Of a DNA stretch of 64,000 nucleotides, positions 7,770 through 17,554 are shown one piece after another. The notes under the pieces were generated by a model. It was not told the origin of the DNA and searched no databases. It saw only the letters and a program-made list of their open reading frames with translations. The DNA is from Micromonospora wenchangensis (GTDB taxonomy: Bacteria > Actinomycetota > Actinomycetes > Mycobacteriales > Micromonosporaceae), in contig NZ_MZMV01000014.1 in NCBI RefSeq assembly GCF_002210435.1, positions 62,001-126,000 on the forward strand. Direction: 5' to 3'. The number at the start of each line of letters is the position of its first letter. The stretch's first letter is position 1. The translations under genes and the position numbers were made by a program.

Positions 7770-8225
7770 TCACACCGCGCCGTTCGAATCCGCGGTCTTG
7801 GCGACCCGCTGTGCGGCTCCCTCAACATCACGTCGGATCTCGCACTCCCAGATCCGAAGCACGGTCCATCCAGCAGCCGTTGCTTGCTCGGTGTTGCGCG
7901 TGTCCCGTTCTCTGTTAGTTTTGATCTTCTCCCGCCAGAGTGCCGCGTTGGGGCCCCGGAACTCCCTGGGAGTGTGGTCGGGGCAGCCGTGCCAGAAGCA
8001 TCCGTCGACGAAGACCGCGACGTGGTACTTGGGAAGTACAAAGTCCGCCGTGCATCGCGGCGTCACTCTCCTTTGAAGGCGAAACCTGAGACCGAGCCGG
8101 TGCACCGCGGTCCTGAGGGCGATCTCGGGCTTGGTATCCCTTACCCGCCGACCACGAAGGTGTTCCCCTTCTGCAGTGGTTACCCACTGTCGCCTTAGCG
8201 CCCCGCCACCTCCGGCCATGATCAC
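7770..8225 (-). CDS. vsr: Very short patch repair endonuclease (Vsr)
   Basis: A 151-residue protein with Vsr hallmarks: RDTKPEIALRTAVHRLGLRFRL (split at residue 40 by the active-site helix), catalytic Asp61 in TADFVLP, and FVDGCFWHGCPDH at 72-84. Vsr nicks beside the T of T:G mismatches formed when 5-methylcytosine deaminates and is usually linked to a cytosine methyltransferase, as here. It is the last gene of the leftward operon, 145 bp after AIPR and behind a stem-loop, so it may be transcribed partly on its own. An in-frame ATG two codons downstream (8219) is an alternative start. Confidence 0.9.
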   Translation of the reverse strand: MIMAGGGGALRRQWVTTAEGEHLRGRRVRDTKPEIALRTAVHRLGLRFRLQRRVTPRCTADFVLPKYHVAVFVDGCFWHGCPDHTPREFRGPNAALWREKIKTNRERDTRNTEQATAAGWTVLRIWECEIRRDVEGAAQRVAKTADSNGAV

Positions 8226-8334
8226 ACCCCCGGCCCGTGAACGTCATCCGAGTGGGAGAGTGCCACACCCTTCCCGCGGTTCGAAACCCACCCGAACCCG
8301 TCACCTGAGGTGGAAGCGAGGACGGCCTGGCAAG

Positions 8335-8365
8335 GCGTTGGGCGCGTGACGAGCACGCCCAACGC
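8335..8365. terminator. 10-bp stem-loop after the AIPR gene
   Basis: GCGTTGGGCG (8335-8344) pairs perfectly with CGCCCAACGC (8356-8365) around an 11-nt loop, directly after the AIPR stop in the leftward direction. It may reduce read-through into vsr. Confidence 0.5.
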
Positions 8366-8370
8366 GCGGC

Positions 8371-10380
8371 CTACATGCCGGGGTTGAATCCCAACCGTAG
8401 CGCCTCGCTACGAGCATGCAGGGCCTGAATGGCGTGCGTCTCGGGGACCTCTTCTTCCAACTCGAGTCGCCTCGCCACGAACTGGGCCAACTGTCGCTGC
8501 CAGGGTTCGAGGTTGCGAGTCTCCTTGGCCCAACGCTCGATCGCGTACCACTCGTCGACCGAGATGAGAGCTACCTCTTCACCCCCGCCCTCTTCGCCAC
8601 CGTCACCGCCAGCGAGCGCCGCATCGTCAAGGGCGTGATCCGACAACTCCACCGCCAGATCTCGGGGAGTCTTCCAGGGCACCCTGGACACGGCGTCCCA
8701 GCACGCCGCCTTCTTTGCCCACTCGCCGACATGGTTTCCCTCGTCCGGCTTGAGGACCGCCCCCATGACACGGGGGCACAGGTCGTGCAGCGCAGCCTCC
8801 AGTACGACCGAGATGCCCTGTTCCCGCCAGATCCGGTCAAGATCGAGGCGGCGGCCGGTCGCGAGCGACAGGCGAGCGACGGTATACGTGGTCACCAGGC
8901 TCTTGTGGCTACCTGCTTCGTGAATGCCGGCAACTCGATCCACCGCCTTGAACAGGATGGCCATCGCGATCACTCTCTGGCAGTACTGAATGTCGACGCG
9001 TGGCGGCAACTTGTCCACATTGAGCATGAACTCGACAAAATTCTTCTGTGCTCCTCGGCTCACGTGGTATGGCAGTTGGTTCCATGAGTGAACAAACTTG
9101 GCGAGGTCCGCCTTGGTGAACTTCTGCTTCGTGGGGTTCAGCTTCTTGAACTGCCGTTGCCGTGCTGGGGTGCGGGCCTTAGCCAGTTCGTCCGTGTACT
9201 GGCCTCGCACACGCTCGTAGAACCAGTGGGTCTCCTGGCCGCTGCCATCGACCGCTGGGGCCCACAGGGATCGAGTGATCCGCTGCATGTCCACGTGGTA
9301 GTCGTGGTTGGAGCTAAAGTCGACCTGGGTCACCCGGTTCTGCGTGTTGGAGTACTCCGAAATCTTCGGAACAATCTCCGCGAGTCGCTGGGGTGCTACC
9401 TCCGTCAGCTTCATCTGTACTCGGACGTGAGACAGGTCTGCCTTGTCGCGACTTAGCGCGTGATGGAGCGAGGCGGTCGTCTGACCGCCGTTCACGATCT
9501 GGAGGCCGTGCACCGCAGCGATGTGGCTGGGCTCGCCGTCCGGGCCCGTCACGAACTCGACCTGTGAAGCGGTCGCGGTGATGCCGTTGTTGTAGGCCAG
9601 GAACCGTCCCGGTGCGTTCAGCAGGGTTTCCCGGATGCCTCGGTTGACCGCACCGCGGGTCTGGAGGAAGGAGCGAACGTTGAGTTCGAGGAGCCGGGTG
9701 CCGTACTCGGCGTACAGTTCGGCGAGCATCTGACCGGGTACGACTGCTAGGACCACTGAGTGGTCCTCCTCCGAACTCGGCGCGGAGACGCACGGTAGTG
9801 GAGGCTTGAAGGGCACCACTATGGGCTCGCCGAGAGCGCCCGACGTTGCGTGGCGGTGCAGTCGCGCCAGGTCCCACACCTCGTGGGTCACCGGAAGGCC
9901 GTCAAACTCCGAAACTGGAACCTCGTTTGCGGTGCACGCCCTGTTGCTGAGCAAAAAAAGTCTGATCCGGCGCACCTCGGTGAGGGCCTTCTCGACCGCC
10001 TCGCACATGTCGTACACGTCGAACGACTCGTCGATATGCTGCTGCAGCCCGTCCCGGCAGCGCTGCACGAACACCAGAAGCCGTCGGAAGGACGTCAGGG
10101 TCTGGGCCTTCGTGAGCTTGGTCCCCAAGGGGTCCAGCTGGAAGTCCGTGATGAATAGGTCCAGGGACTCACCTGAGTCGCCGATACCGTATCCGTGAAC
10201 CTCATGGCCGTGCATCTTGTGATAGGCGGTGAAGGTGTTCGACACGACGCCGGCCTGCTCCAGGTCCTCGAGAACACGGCGCGTAAACGCCTCGGGGGTG
10301 GTGGTCCCCTCAGCATCAGCGGTCGCTTGAGTGTCAGCAACGACGCTCCGCGCGAACTCGGCCAGGTCGAGTTCAGCCAC
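8371..10380 (-). CDS. AIPR family protein (abortive phage resistance)
   Basis: A 669-residue protein with the AIPR signatures FLAYNNGITATA (260-271) and LQIVNGGQTTASLHHAL (293-309). AIPR proteins recur in predicted abortive-infection and restriction operons; their biochemical role is not established. The start overlaps the DUF4420 gene by 8 bp, showing tight coupling. It is the fourth gene of the leftward MORC, Z1, DUF4420, AIPR, Vsr series. The C-terminal ~70 residues are acidic (GGDGGEEGGGEEVALISV). No signal or membrane segment. Base composition across 6-15 kb looks less GC-extreme than in the eCIS region, consistent with transfer. Confidence 0.85.
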   Translation of the reverse strand: MAELDLAEFARSVVADTQATADAEGTTTPEAFTRRVLEDLEQAGVVSNTFTAYHKMHGHEVHGYGIGDSGESLDLFITDFQLDPLGTKLTKAQTLTSFRRLLVFVQRCRDGLQQHIDESFDVYDMCEAVEKALTEVRRIRLFLLSNRACTANEVPVSEFDGLPVTHEVWDLARLHRHATSGALGEPIVVPFKPPLPCVSAPSSEEDHSVVLAVVPGQMLAELYAEYGTRLLELNVRSFLQTRGAVNRGIRETLLNAPGRFLAYNNGITATASQVEFVTGPDGEPSHIAAVHGLQIVNGGQTTASLHHALSRDKADLSHVRVQMKLTEVAPQRLAEIVPKISEYSNTQNRVTQVDFSSNHDYHVDMQRITRSLWAPAVDGSGQETHWFYERVRGQYTDELAKARTPARQRQFKKLNPTKQKFTKADLAKFVHSWNQLPYHVSRGAQKNFVEFMLNVDKLPPRVDIQYCQRVIAMAILFKAVDRVAGIHEAGSHKSLVTTYTVARLSLATGRRLDLDRIWREQGISVVLEAALHDLCPRVMGAVLKPDEGNHVGEWAKKAACWDAVSRVPWKTPRDLAVELSDHALDDAALAGGDGGEEGGGEEVALISVDEWYAIERWAKETRNLEPWQRQLAQFVARRLELEEEVPETHAIQALHARSEALRLGFNPGM

Positions 10381-11383
10381 GGGATCCTCCGATCAGCTCC
10401 TTTACCGCATCGGGTGTGGTGCGGTAGGCGTCAAGACCCGAGGTGCTCACGTGGTACGTGCAATTGCCGACGCCCTCTGGCAGATTCGACTCGACCAATC
10501 TGGGGAAGCCCTCGCGTACATGCCAGAACCGCAGCTCTCGAAGGGTGTACCGGGGTTCTTCGTAGAGGTCAGGGCGCCCGGGTAGGTAGCCGACCTGAAT
10601 GAGCAGTCCGTCGAACCTCGCCCGGGCGGCGGGACTCGTGAGCCGCTGTCGAATAATGTCCACCCTTCTGTTCAGGCTCTCTCCCGATCCGCCGCGTCGC
10701 TCGTCGAGGCTCGCGAGCGCCAGGAACAGCGCAGGCGTACCGGTTCCGTCCAGCTGCCTCTCACTGGCGATCCGTACGCTCGTCGGCCGCCTCGCGACGC
10801 TGGCCTTGGTCTCGATGGCCAGATCAGGCAGCTGGAAATCCTGGTTGGTTCCGGTGGGACCCGTCCACGCTCCGACCGCGTCGGACTGGCTCAGGGAAGT
10901 CAAGAGAACATCCCCGAGCACCAGGAGCTCACCGTAGAGTCCACGCCGCGCCTCGGCGCTTAGCCCGTCCCTGCTCACCGCACGCAGCAGTTCCTGCCAC
11001 CTCTCGAACCTGTTCACAGCGGCTGCCAGAGCCTCCGCCGCGGCGCGCGCGGCCCTGGCGGTCTCGGCAACGTCGGTGACGAGCGGGTTGAACACCTCAC
11101 GGAGCCCGTCCGCCGTCAGGATCACCTGCAGCTCGTACTCGGTCCGCGACACCGCGCTCAGGCCCATCTCGATCCCGGCGGCTGTGGGGAGACGACCCAC
11201 CGACCGCACGATCGGGTCGACGGAACGCGCGTCCGCTCTGAACACCAGCATGCGCTGTCGGCCGGGGTGGGAGACGGAGAGGAAGATGTCGAGCGGGGCA
11301 TCCGGATGCAGACGGAGGCTGGACCGTCCCGGGACACCCTGTGGGCTTTCCAGCTCACGCCACTCGTTCTCGGTGACCGTCAC
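10373..11383 (-). CDS. DUF4420 PD-(D/E)XK nuclease-like protein
   Basis: A 336-residue protein of the DUF4420 family, predicted to have a restriction-endonuclease fold. The candidate active site is GLYGELLVL with Glu151, then an Asp in QDFQLPDLAIETKAS (182 or 187), with Glu191 and Lys193 forming the ExK element. It overlaps the upstream Z1 gene by 4 bp and the downstream AIPR gene by 8 bp. In this gene set the protein is the most likely DNA-cutting component, but cleavage is inferred from the fold. Confidence 0.8.
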   Translation of the reverse strand: MTVTENEWRELESPQGVPGRSSLRLHPDAPLDIFLSVSHPGRQRMLVFRADARSVDPIVRSVGRLPTAAGIEMGLSAVSRTEYELQVILTADGLREVFNPLVTDVAETARAARAAAEALAAAVNRFERWQELLRAVSRDGLSAEARRGLYGELLVLGDVLLTSLSQSDAVGAWTGPTGTNQDFQLPDLAIETKASVARRPTSVRIASERQLDGTGTPALFLALASLDERRGGSGESLNRRVDIIRQRLTSPAARARFDGLLIQVGYLPGRPDLYEEPRYTLRELRFWHVREGFPRLVESNLPEGVGNCTYHVSTSGLDAYRTTPDAVKELIGGSRG

Positions 11384-14163
11384 GCCTCGTCCTCCTCGTC
11401 GATGGTGTAAATGTCCTCCTGGAGCCAGACGGTGTTGGCGATGTACTCGGTCTTCGACTGGTACTCGGAGTGCGGGAAGCTCGCCTGGAAACCGACAAGG
11501 ACAAGAGGTCGTGTCGTTGGCTCCCCGTCGTCAGCCTGCGGCACCTTGATGGGGTAGATCAGTAAGAGACCCTGGTCGGTCCGCCGCTGCCGTCGGATGT
11601 GCGGACCAGCCGGCGTTTTCGGGACTGACGGTTTCTCCTTCTCCTCTGCGGCTCTTCTCGCGGCCTCGGATGCAGCAGCCCGCTGTGATTCGTCGAGATC
11701 GACGAGCTCGTCTGGTGGGCTGAGCACTCGGCGAATCGTGTACCTGCCCTCGGTCCTGAAACCGGGATTGAGGGGCTTGCGGGTCACGAGGCCGACGGTG
11801 TGCCCGGCGATGGGCAGCGAAGTGGCCGTCGGCGTTGTGTTACTGACCAGGCACACCGTCCAGCTGCCCAGCTCGCCCACCTTGGCGCACTGCTCCACGT
11901 ACCTGGCAATGAGTCCCGGACGTACCCGCTGAGCCATGCGGTCCGGCTCGTAGGAGGTGAGGAACTCGGAAACAATGCCAGGGGGAACTCCTTGCCACCG
12001 CACATTACCCGCTGGGGGACCGGGTACGGACTCCGCGACAGCGTCCAGCCGACGGACAAGGGCTTCGAGGGCATTGAAGTTCTTCTCAACGGCCTTGTCC
12101 GCAAAGTTGAAGATCACTGTCTCGGGTCCCTCCCCCGAGTAGCTGAGGAGGATCCTCGTGCCCTGCCGCATCTTGTTGGCCGCAGTCACGGTGAGTCCCA
12201 GCGAGGAGGACCGAACCTTCAGCCCGAACTCCCTCGGGGTGAGTCTGAGGGCCGCCATCTCCTCGACCTCCCTGCGAAGTTCGTCGGTGGCAGCCGTGAC
12301 CTCCGCGTAGGCCGCCTGAAGCGCCGGCGTCGTGTACAGACGGCACATGTCCTCATAGCCGGGCCGGTACCCGAACCACCGACCCATCTGCAGGAGGGTG
12401 TCGTATGTTTTCGAAACACGCAGGTAGTAGCTGACGGTCAGGCCGTCCAGGGTGAGACCACGGGAGAGCTTCTGTCCTCCGATGGCGATCACGGACAGGC
12501 CGTTCCGCCGGTTCTCGTAGTAGTCGAGCGCATCCTTGGACGCCCCATTCACGGTCTTGACCTGGATCTTCCTGAGGGCAGGTAGGAGCTGCTCCGATAC
12601 CTGCTCCCAGGTCAGGCGTTGGGCCTCGTCGGCCGGGAAACAGGCCGTGGTGGCAACAAAGTCCTGCTCCCAGAGAGCCCTGAGTTCGGCACGAAGCGCA
12701 GGGCCTTTCCCGTACCGGTCACGGAGCGTTTCCACGATGAGCCGTAGGTGGTCGTCGACCTGGTCGCGTACCAGGGTCTGCACGGCGGTGAACCGGGTGA
12801 CGTGCACCAGCATCGAGTTGTGGACCTTCGTCTGGCCCCGCGCCCGGCGAGCCGCACAGGCGAGCACAAACGAGGAAATCGCGTCGCGAAGGGACTGCGG
12901 GAGTCTGTCGCCGGGGCTGTCACCGGACCTGTGCTTGGTGGGGAGCCAGGTGTCCGTGTCGTTCACGTGCCGTACGAGCGGCAGCGGCTCCACGTCGTCC
13001 TCATCCTCGTCGTCCACCTGCAGGCCGAAGACCCGCTCAGGACCCAGGTAGTTCGATGGGGACGGGAGAGTGCGGATAAAGCTGTACGGGAAGAGGTCCT
13101 CCCCGACGATGTCGTGGTCAACCTCCGGGTCGATGTAGATGTTGGCGAAGGGAGTGGCCGTGTATCCGACGTACGCGGCCTTGTCGAAGCTCTTCATGAG
13201 CCTACGGATCGCGTCGTTGGTCTTGGTCGGGTCTGCCTCCGGGTCACGGGCCGTGTTGATCGAGGCGTTGTCGGCCTCATCGTCGATGACGAACAGGGGG
13301 AGGTCCTTCACGACCTTGTCGCCGTGCTCGCCTTCGGTCCCGTGGACGTCCGTCACCCACTTGCGCAGGTACTCGAGAATCTTGTAGTGCTTCTTGACGA
13401 CGAGGACGACGGGGAAGCTGCCGAGAGGGAAGTTGATGGCCTTGGCCGTCGCGAGGCCGAAGTCGCCCTTCTCCGCGCTGCTTGTCGGGGACGCGATATC
13501 GAGCTTCTTCGCGAGGGGCATGGCACCCGCGCCGATCGCACGCGAGCGGCCCTCCTCGTTGGACCTGCTCTGGTGCTGGGTGTCGAAGCCCAGAAGTCCC
13601 TCGTCGATCCGCAGCTGCGTCTGGCTCCGGAGATCGTTGTGGATGCCGGCAAGGACCACGATGAACCGGTATCCCGCATCCACAGCCTTCGCGGCAAGGC
13701 CAATGTACTGGCCGGTCTTGCCCGACTGCACCTGGCCGATCACCAGACCCTGCCGACGCCAGGGGCCAGGCCGGCGTGGATCCTCGATCTGGCTGAGCAC
13801 CTCGTCAGAACTCTGGTCCAGCCGTCTCACGACCCATGGTGGAAGGTTCACGACGTCCTCGAGGTACCGCCGGTAACGCTCCCAGAAGTCCCAGGCTCGG
13901 TCGTTCTTCGCCTCGGGCAGCCAGGGTTCATGCCCCTTGGGATCGACAAGCGCCATGGACCGCTCCTGGAAGACGGCGGTCATGGCCTCTATCTCCTTGG
14001 CCAACTGGTCCCGGTCAAGGTTCTCCCCCTGCGCGGCGAGCATCCCAAAGATCGCGTTGACCGCGGTCTGCACCTCCTCCAGCTTCGGCTGGCGATCCTG
14101 AGGAAGGAATCCGAGAACCAGGCGCGTGGCCTTAGCCATCGGCTCGTCGGCAGGGGCACTCAC
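11380..14163 (-). CDS. Z1-domain superfamily II helicase-like ATPase
   Basis: A 927-residue protein. Walker A is GQVQSGKT (143-150), Walker B DDEAD (294-298), and motif III GYTATPF (333-339). The Z1 core follows: GGQKLSRGLTLDGL and QMGRWFGYRPGYEDMCRLY near residue 600. Z1 proteins are helicase-like ATPases found with MORC/MutL-type ATPases and nucleases in predicted restriction operons. The stop overlaps the DUF4420 start by 4 bp; the start lies 58 bp after the MORC gene stop. Probable role: NTP-driven DNA translocation or remodelling that recruits the nuclease. Confidence 0.88.
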   Translation of the reverse strand: MSAPADEPMAKATRLVLGFLPQDRQPKLEEVQTAVNAIFGMLAAQGENLDRDQLAKEIEAMTAVFQERSMALVDPKGHEPWLPEAKNDRAWDFWERYRRYLEDVVNLPPWVVRRLDQSSDEVLSQIEDPRRPGPWRRQGLVIGQVQSGKTGQYIGLAAKAVDAGYRFIVVLAGIHNDLRSQTQLRIDEGLLGFDTQHQSRSNEEGRSRAIGAGAMPLAKKLDIASPTSSAEKGDFGLATAKAINFPLGSFPVVLVVKKHYKILEYLRKWVTDVHGTEGEHGDKVVKDLPLFVIDDEADNASINTARDPEADPTKTNDAIRRLMKSFDKAAYVGYTATPFANIYIDPEVDHDIVGEDLFPYSFIRTLPSPSNYLGPERVFGLQVDDEDEDDVEPLPLVRHVNDTDTWLPTKHRSGDSPGDRLPQSLRDAISSFVLACAARRARGQTKVHNSMLVHVTRFTAVQTLVRDQVDDHLRLIVETLRDRYGKGPALRAELRALWEQDFVATTACFPADEAQRLTWEQVSEQLLPALRKIQVKTVNGASKDALDYYENRRNGLSVIAIGGQKLSRGLTLDGLTVSYYLRVSKTYDTLLQMGRWFGYRPGYEDMCRLYTTPALQAAYAEVTAATDELRREVEEMAALRLTPREFGLKVRSSSLGLTVTAANKMRQGTRILLSYSGEGPETVIFNFADKAVEKNFNALEALVRRLDAVAESVPGPPAGNVRWQGVPPGIVSEFLTSYEPDRMAQRVRPGLIARYVEQCAKVGELGSWTVCLVSNTTPTATSLPIAGHTVGLVTRKPLNPGFRTEGRYTIRRVLSPPDELVDLDESQRAAASEAARRAAEEKEKPSVPKTPAGPHIRRQRRTDQGLLLIYPIKVPQADDGEPTTRPLVLVGFQASFPHSEYQSKTEYIANTVWLQEDIYTIDEEDEA

Positions 14164-14221
14164 AAGACAACCTCCAGCGGGACGTAGAGAGCAGGACCGG
14201 CCGCCGACAACGGGTCAGGGC

Positions 14222-15697
14222 TCATCTATTCCAGAAACCCTGCAGTTGGTTGAAAGGGGGCATGGTGCGTAACCTCTCACGCGCGGCGGCGGGCGACCGT
14301 CCGCCCGAAACCAGCGACTCGTAGATACGCTGCGCGACCTCGGTCGCCGCCTCGCCAGCGGGCCCTGGCCCGCCGAACGGTTCCGGGTCGTCGCTGGTGT
14401 CCGTCTCGTGCATCACGCGCAGGGCGGTGACGGGCACCGTCTCCTCCAGCAGTCGAACCAACGCGCGAACGTCCGCGGTGTTGCTGCCGCCAGGTCGCAG
14501 CACGGCCTGGACCAGTGGATGGCTGCGGTTGATCCGACAGGTGACCCTGCCGTCCGTTCGGCGCACGTTCCAAGCGTACGAAAGAGGATCACCATGGATG
14601 CGCGCAGCGACCTGTCCACGGTGCCGCAGCACGTCCGCCGCCGACGCCCGGGCCTGCCTCGCGATGCGGTTGAGGTGCTGCCGTAGGCCGACGGGCGGAA
14701 CGACGCTGGACTTCCTCACGTCGACGCTCCACTCGGCGTCTGTTCCGGCCGGTATATCGATGGCAATACGCGCCAGGTTGTACTTCTCCTCGCGGCGCAT
14801 GCCCCTGTGCCCCAGCCAGTCGCCGGCCAGAATCAGGCGATTGCGGCGGTAAACGTAGAAACCCTGCTGGTCGAGCCACCCCTGCGGTCCCGCAGCTGCC
14901 TCATACTCCTCCGGCGTGAGCCGGTGGGCGCTGGGGAGGATGAAAGCCTCGACCCGTACGGAATTGCCCCCGATGGGCAGGTTTTCAGTGGGGAGCCGCT
15001 GTACCGAGGGGTGGTTGCTCATGAACGGATCCCAGGGTTCCACCGCGCTCCCGGACACCCGCAGGTTCCGGCGATGGCCCCCAGTGAGGAAGCGGGCAAA
15101 CACCATTGCGAGGTGCGACTCCGTACGGGCTGCCTCGGCATAGAACTGCCTCTGGGTGCGCTCGTCGTCCTCGCTCACGTCACCACCGCGGTAGCCGTTG
15201 AGCCGACGCCAGAGCACGATCGTGCCGTGGTCAGTGCCACTCCGAAGTCTGTCCAACACGGTGGTGGTGTCGACGTCAGCCCCGTGGAGCAGCCGCCACT
15301 CGCCAGTCTCCTCGACGACGTCGAGATCCCAGGTCCGTACGTACCAGTCACCGGCCGTGGCGGTGGCCACGGAGAGCTGTCGCGACTGCGAGAACGAGGC
15401 CGACTTCAGGCCCACTCCGAAACGGCCCAGGTCGGTGGAGGCGCGTGACGTCGCAGGCCCGCGGGCCGCCACGGTCATGGCCGTTACGAGCTCTTGGACG
15501 CTCATGCCCCTGCCATCGTCGATGACCGCGATCCACGAGTCCCGCCCCGCCCAGGTGAACTCAACGTCGATGTTTCGGGCCTCCGCCGAGACGCTGTTGT
15601 CTATCAGATCCGCGACAGCCGCCGGCAGCGAGTACCCCAGGGAGCTGAGCGAAGCAACCATGCCCGCAGGCTCAGGAGCCACGATGTCGTACGTCAT
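14222..15697 (-). CDS. MORC-like GHKL ATPase
   Basis: A 491-residue protein, first gene of the leftward defence operon. The GHKL ATP-binding boxes are present: N-box VADLIDNSVSAEA (28-40, Asn34), G1 IDDGRGM (59-65), and G2 DLGRFGVGLKSASFSQSRQ (89-107). The order and the GLKSASFSQ signature match prokaryotic MORC-type ATPases rather than histidine kinases or HSP90. By analogy it dimerises on ATP binding and clamps DNA. The remaining ~300 residues would hold the S5-like transducer and unknown C-terminal parts. No comparable protein-coding gene lies between 15698 and 15860, so the operon promoter probably sits there. Confidence 0.87.
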   Translation of the reverse strand: MTYDIVAPEPAGMVASLSSLGYSLPAAVADLIDNSVSAEARNIDVEFTWAGRDSWIAVIDDGRGMSVQELVTAMTVAARGPATSRASTDLGRFGVGLKSASFSQSRQLSVATATAGDWYVRTWDLDVVEETGEWRLLHGADVDTTTVLDRLRSGTDHGTIVLWRRLNGYRGGDVSEDDERTQRQFYAEAARTESHLAMVFARFLTGGHRRNLRVSGSAVEPWDPFMSNHPSVQRLPTENLPIGGNSVRVEAFILPSAHRLTPEEYEAAAGPQGWLDQQGFYVYRRNRLILAGDWLGHRGMRREEKYNLARIAIDIPAGTDAEWSVDVRKSSVVPPVGLRQHLNRIARQARASAADVLRHRGQVAARIHGDPLSYAWNVRRTDGRVTCRINRSHPLVQAVLRPGGSNTADVRALVRLLEETVPVTALRVMHETDTSDDPEPFGGPGPAGEAATEVAQRIYESLVSGGRSPAAARERLRTMPPFNQLQGFWNR

Positions 15698-15860
15698 GGT
15701 TCGTAACAGCCTGCTTCCCTGACAGGGCCACTGCTTGGCGTACGGCTTTGCCGGATCGAGCGGACCATGCGAGGGGGCACCGCACGGGTCGGGGGATGCC
15801 TCAGCATCGTCGGCCTATGCACGCGACACTCCCCTCATGGAACGATGGTAATGGAGACAC

Positions 15861-16490
15861 GTGCGCCTAAAGCTCTTCAAAGTGAAGCACCGTCCATCTC
15901 GGATGGTGCCCCGAGAGCTTACATCCATTCCGATTTGGACCGGCTTCGCGCGGCTGCGCGCATTGCCCGCCGCGCACCGGGGCATCCTCGCCGCAGCAGG
16001 TTTCGGCCTCCAGGTTCACCGCCCAGCTCTTCAGCGATGTGCACGGGCTACGTAAGCCGAACCCGGAACTGACACGGCGGACAACTGGCGCTGTTGGCGT
16101 GCAGATCGAGGAGTGCTGGTTCGCCGGAGACATCATCACCGAGACATCCTGTGCGCTCGCCGCTACGCTTCAGCTTCATGTGCTGGGGAGGTGGCCGGCG
16201 AGTATGGCCGTGGTTGCCGCCAAGCTGCACGCGGTCTTGAACGGCATCGCGCAGACACAGGTACGCGCGGCGGCTGGCATCGAGGCGGCCATCCAGACTC
16301 GTGACCAGCTTGCCGCAGTGATTGCGTCCAGCCACACCCGCTGGCCGAACAGGCGATGCAGCACTTTACGGCCGCGATCGAGCGCCTGCGTGAGGCTGAC
16401 CGGGACGCAGCCCTGGCAGCGGCGGCACCTGTGGCGTATGGCCGCACCGGCATCAACCTCCCGGTGTCAGCCCCAGCACGCCTGAGGTGA
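15861..16490 (+). pseudogene. Frameshifted remnant, HAD-hydrolase-like in its middle
   Basis: Coding-like sequence shifts frame more than once. One frame carries LRKPNPELTRR and EECWFAGDI (~16045-16130), resembling HAD motifs III (RKP) and IV (GD). A helical stretch follows to ~16325. The continuation EQAMQHFTAAIERLREADRD is in another frame and stops at 16490. The two halves could come from different genes. A hairpin (GCACC...GGTGC, ~15886-15908) lies near the 5' end. Assignment tentative. Confidence 0.35.
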
Positions 16491-16512
16491 CTCGCGCGTC
16501 TCACAGCACCCG

Positions 16513-17451
16513 TGACACAGCTTCAGCTCAGCATGTCCTGCCGTGACACGACGCTTGTGTCACGGCAGGAGATGCTGTGACACCGATTGCGCCCCGACGA
16601 GCTGATAGACCTTTGACAACGAGGCTCCTGTGCCCGCCCCTGCATTGCTGCAGGCTGGACGCTCTCGCGAGGGGACCGACACGTCAGCGTTAGCGACGAT
16701 CATCGGATTGATCGCTGACAGAACGACCCTGAACTGCGAGTTGACACGCGGAGCTGCGGCACCCCCCCCGCGAGCGGGGGGTGCGTCGGTACCGATGGCT
16801 TGGTCTTGGACATCGCGGGTGGTTGAACGGTTATCTCCGTCAGCAGCTCCGACAACGTCTACTGCCGGGCGCTCGTCAGGCTCGTGAGCGTGCTTGTCAG
16901 AGCACGGAGAAGCGCTGTCAGGGCACCGGGTCTCTGTCAGAGGCGGTGTCGCGGCGCGGTGACACCTGTCAGCGCGGGCTCTGCCAGGACAGCGGTCCTC
17001 TGACAGAAGTCGACCAGGATGAAGTGACAGCTTCACGACGCCTGTCATGAGCTTCGCCGGGGGCCGGAGGGCTGACAGCACCGGCCAACCGGCGACCCTA
17101 TCGATCATGGCCTCTGAATGGCCGAGTGGTGGCGAGGCGTGGTCCCCGACAGGCGGTCGCCGATCGAGCAGGCCGCAACCCGCGGGCCCAGTGGGCGGAC
17201 TGTGAGCAGCAGCGGCCAGCGTCTTTTGCGTGTTCTGTGAGATCGCCGTGGCCTTGTGAGCCGATGTCAGAGGGCTGTGAGGCCGGGAAGTGTTCGCCAG
17301 AGCTGACAGAGCCCGGTTTGGGGGTGTCAGCGCATCGTGGCCGGTGACCATGGCCGGCAGCCAGTCGGTCGATGCGGATGACCTCAGCCTGCTCGGCCAG
17401 TCGCTGCAGAGAGTTCCCCTCGTCTCGCGCCGGGTTCCCATTGCTCTGTCA
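16513..17451. repeat. Cluster of 20 TGACA/TGTCA pentamers in a gene-poor kilobase
   Basis: I count TGACA or TGTCA at 16513, 16544, 16558, 16578, 16614, 16716, 16742, 16895, 16916, 16935, 16960, 16967, 17001, 17025, 17043, 17073, 17265, 17304, 17325 and 17447, mostly as CTGTCAG, CTGACAG or GTGACAC. Roughly two would be expected by chance. No convincing protein gene occupies 16491-17554. Its place beside xis and int suggests iterons of a replication or transfer origin, or sites for a regulator; both are inference. Confidence 0.55.
16529..16577. other. 21-bp near-perfect hairpin within the pentamer cluster
   Basis: The arm at 16529-16549 pairs with 16557-16577 with one mismatch and a 7-nt loop, and each arm includes a GTGACAC-type repeat. 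It could be a terminator of the upstream rightward remnant or a structured origin element. Confidence 0.6.
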
Positions 17452-17554
17452 GGGTGGAGGGGCCGGCCTGGTCGCCGCCGTCCGTCGGCATCACCTGCGA
17501 CACGTAGCACTGCACGGATGCGTGGTAGCCGGCGACGACGGTCGTCGGCTGCAG

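Noticed and set aside
12748..14187. Long open frame on the plus strand across the Z1 gene
   Set aside because: Antisense to Walker A/B and Z1 motifs; no domain of its own.
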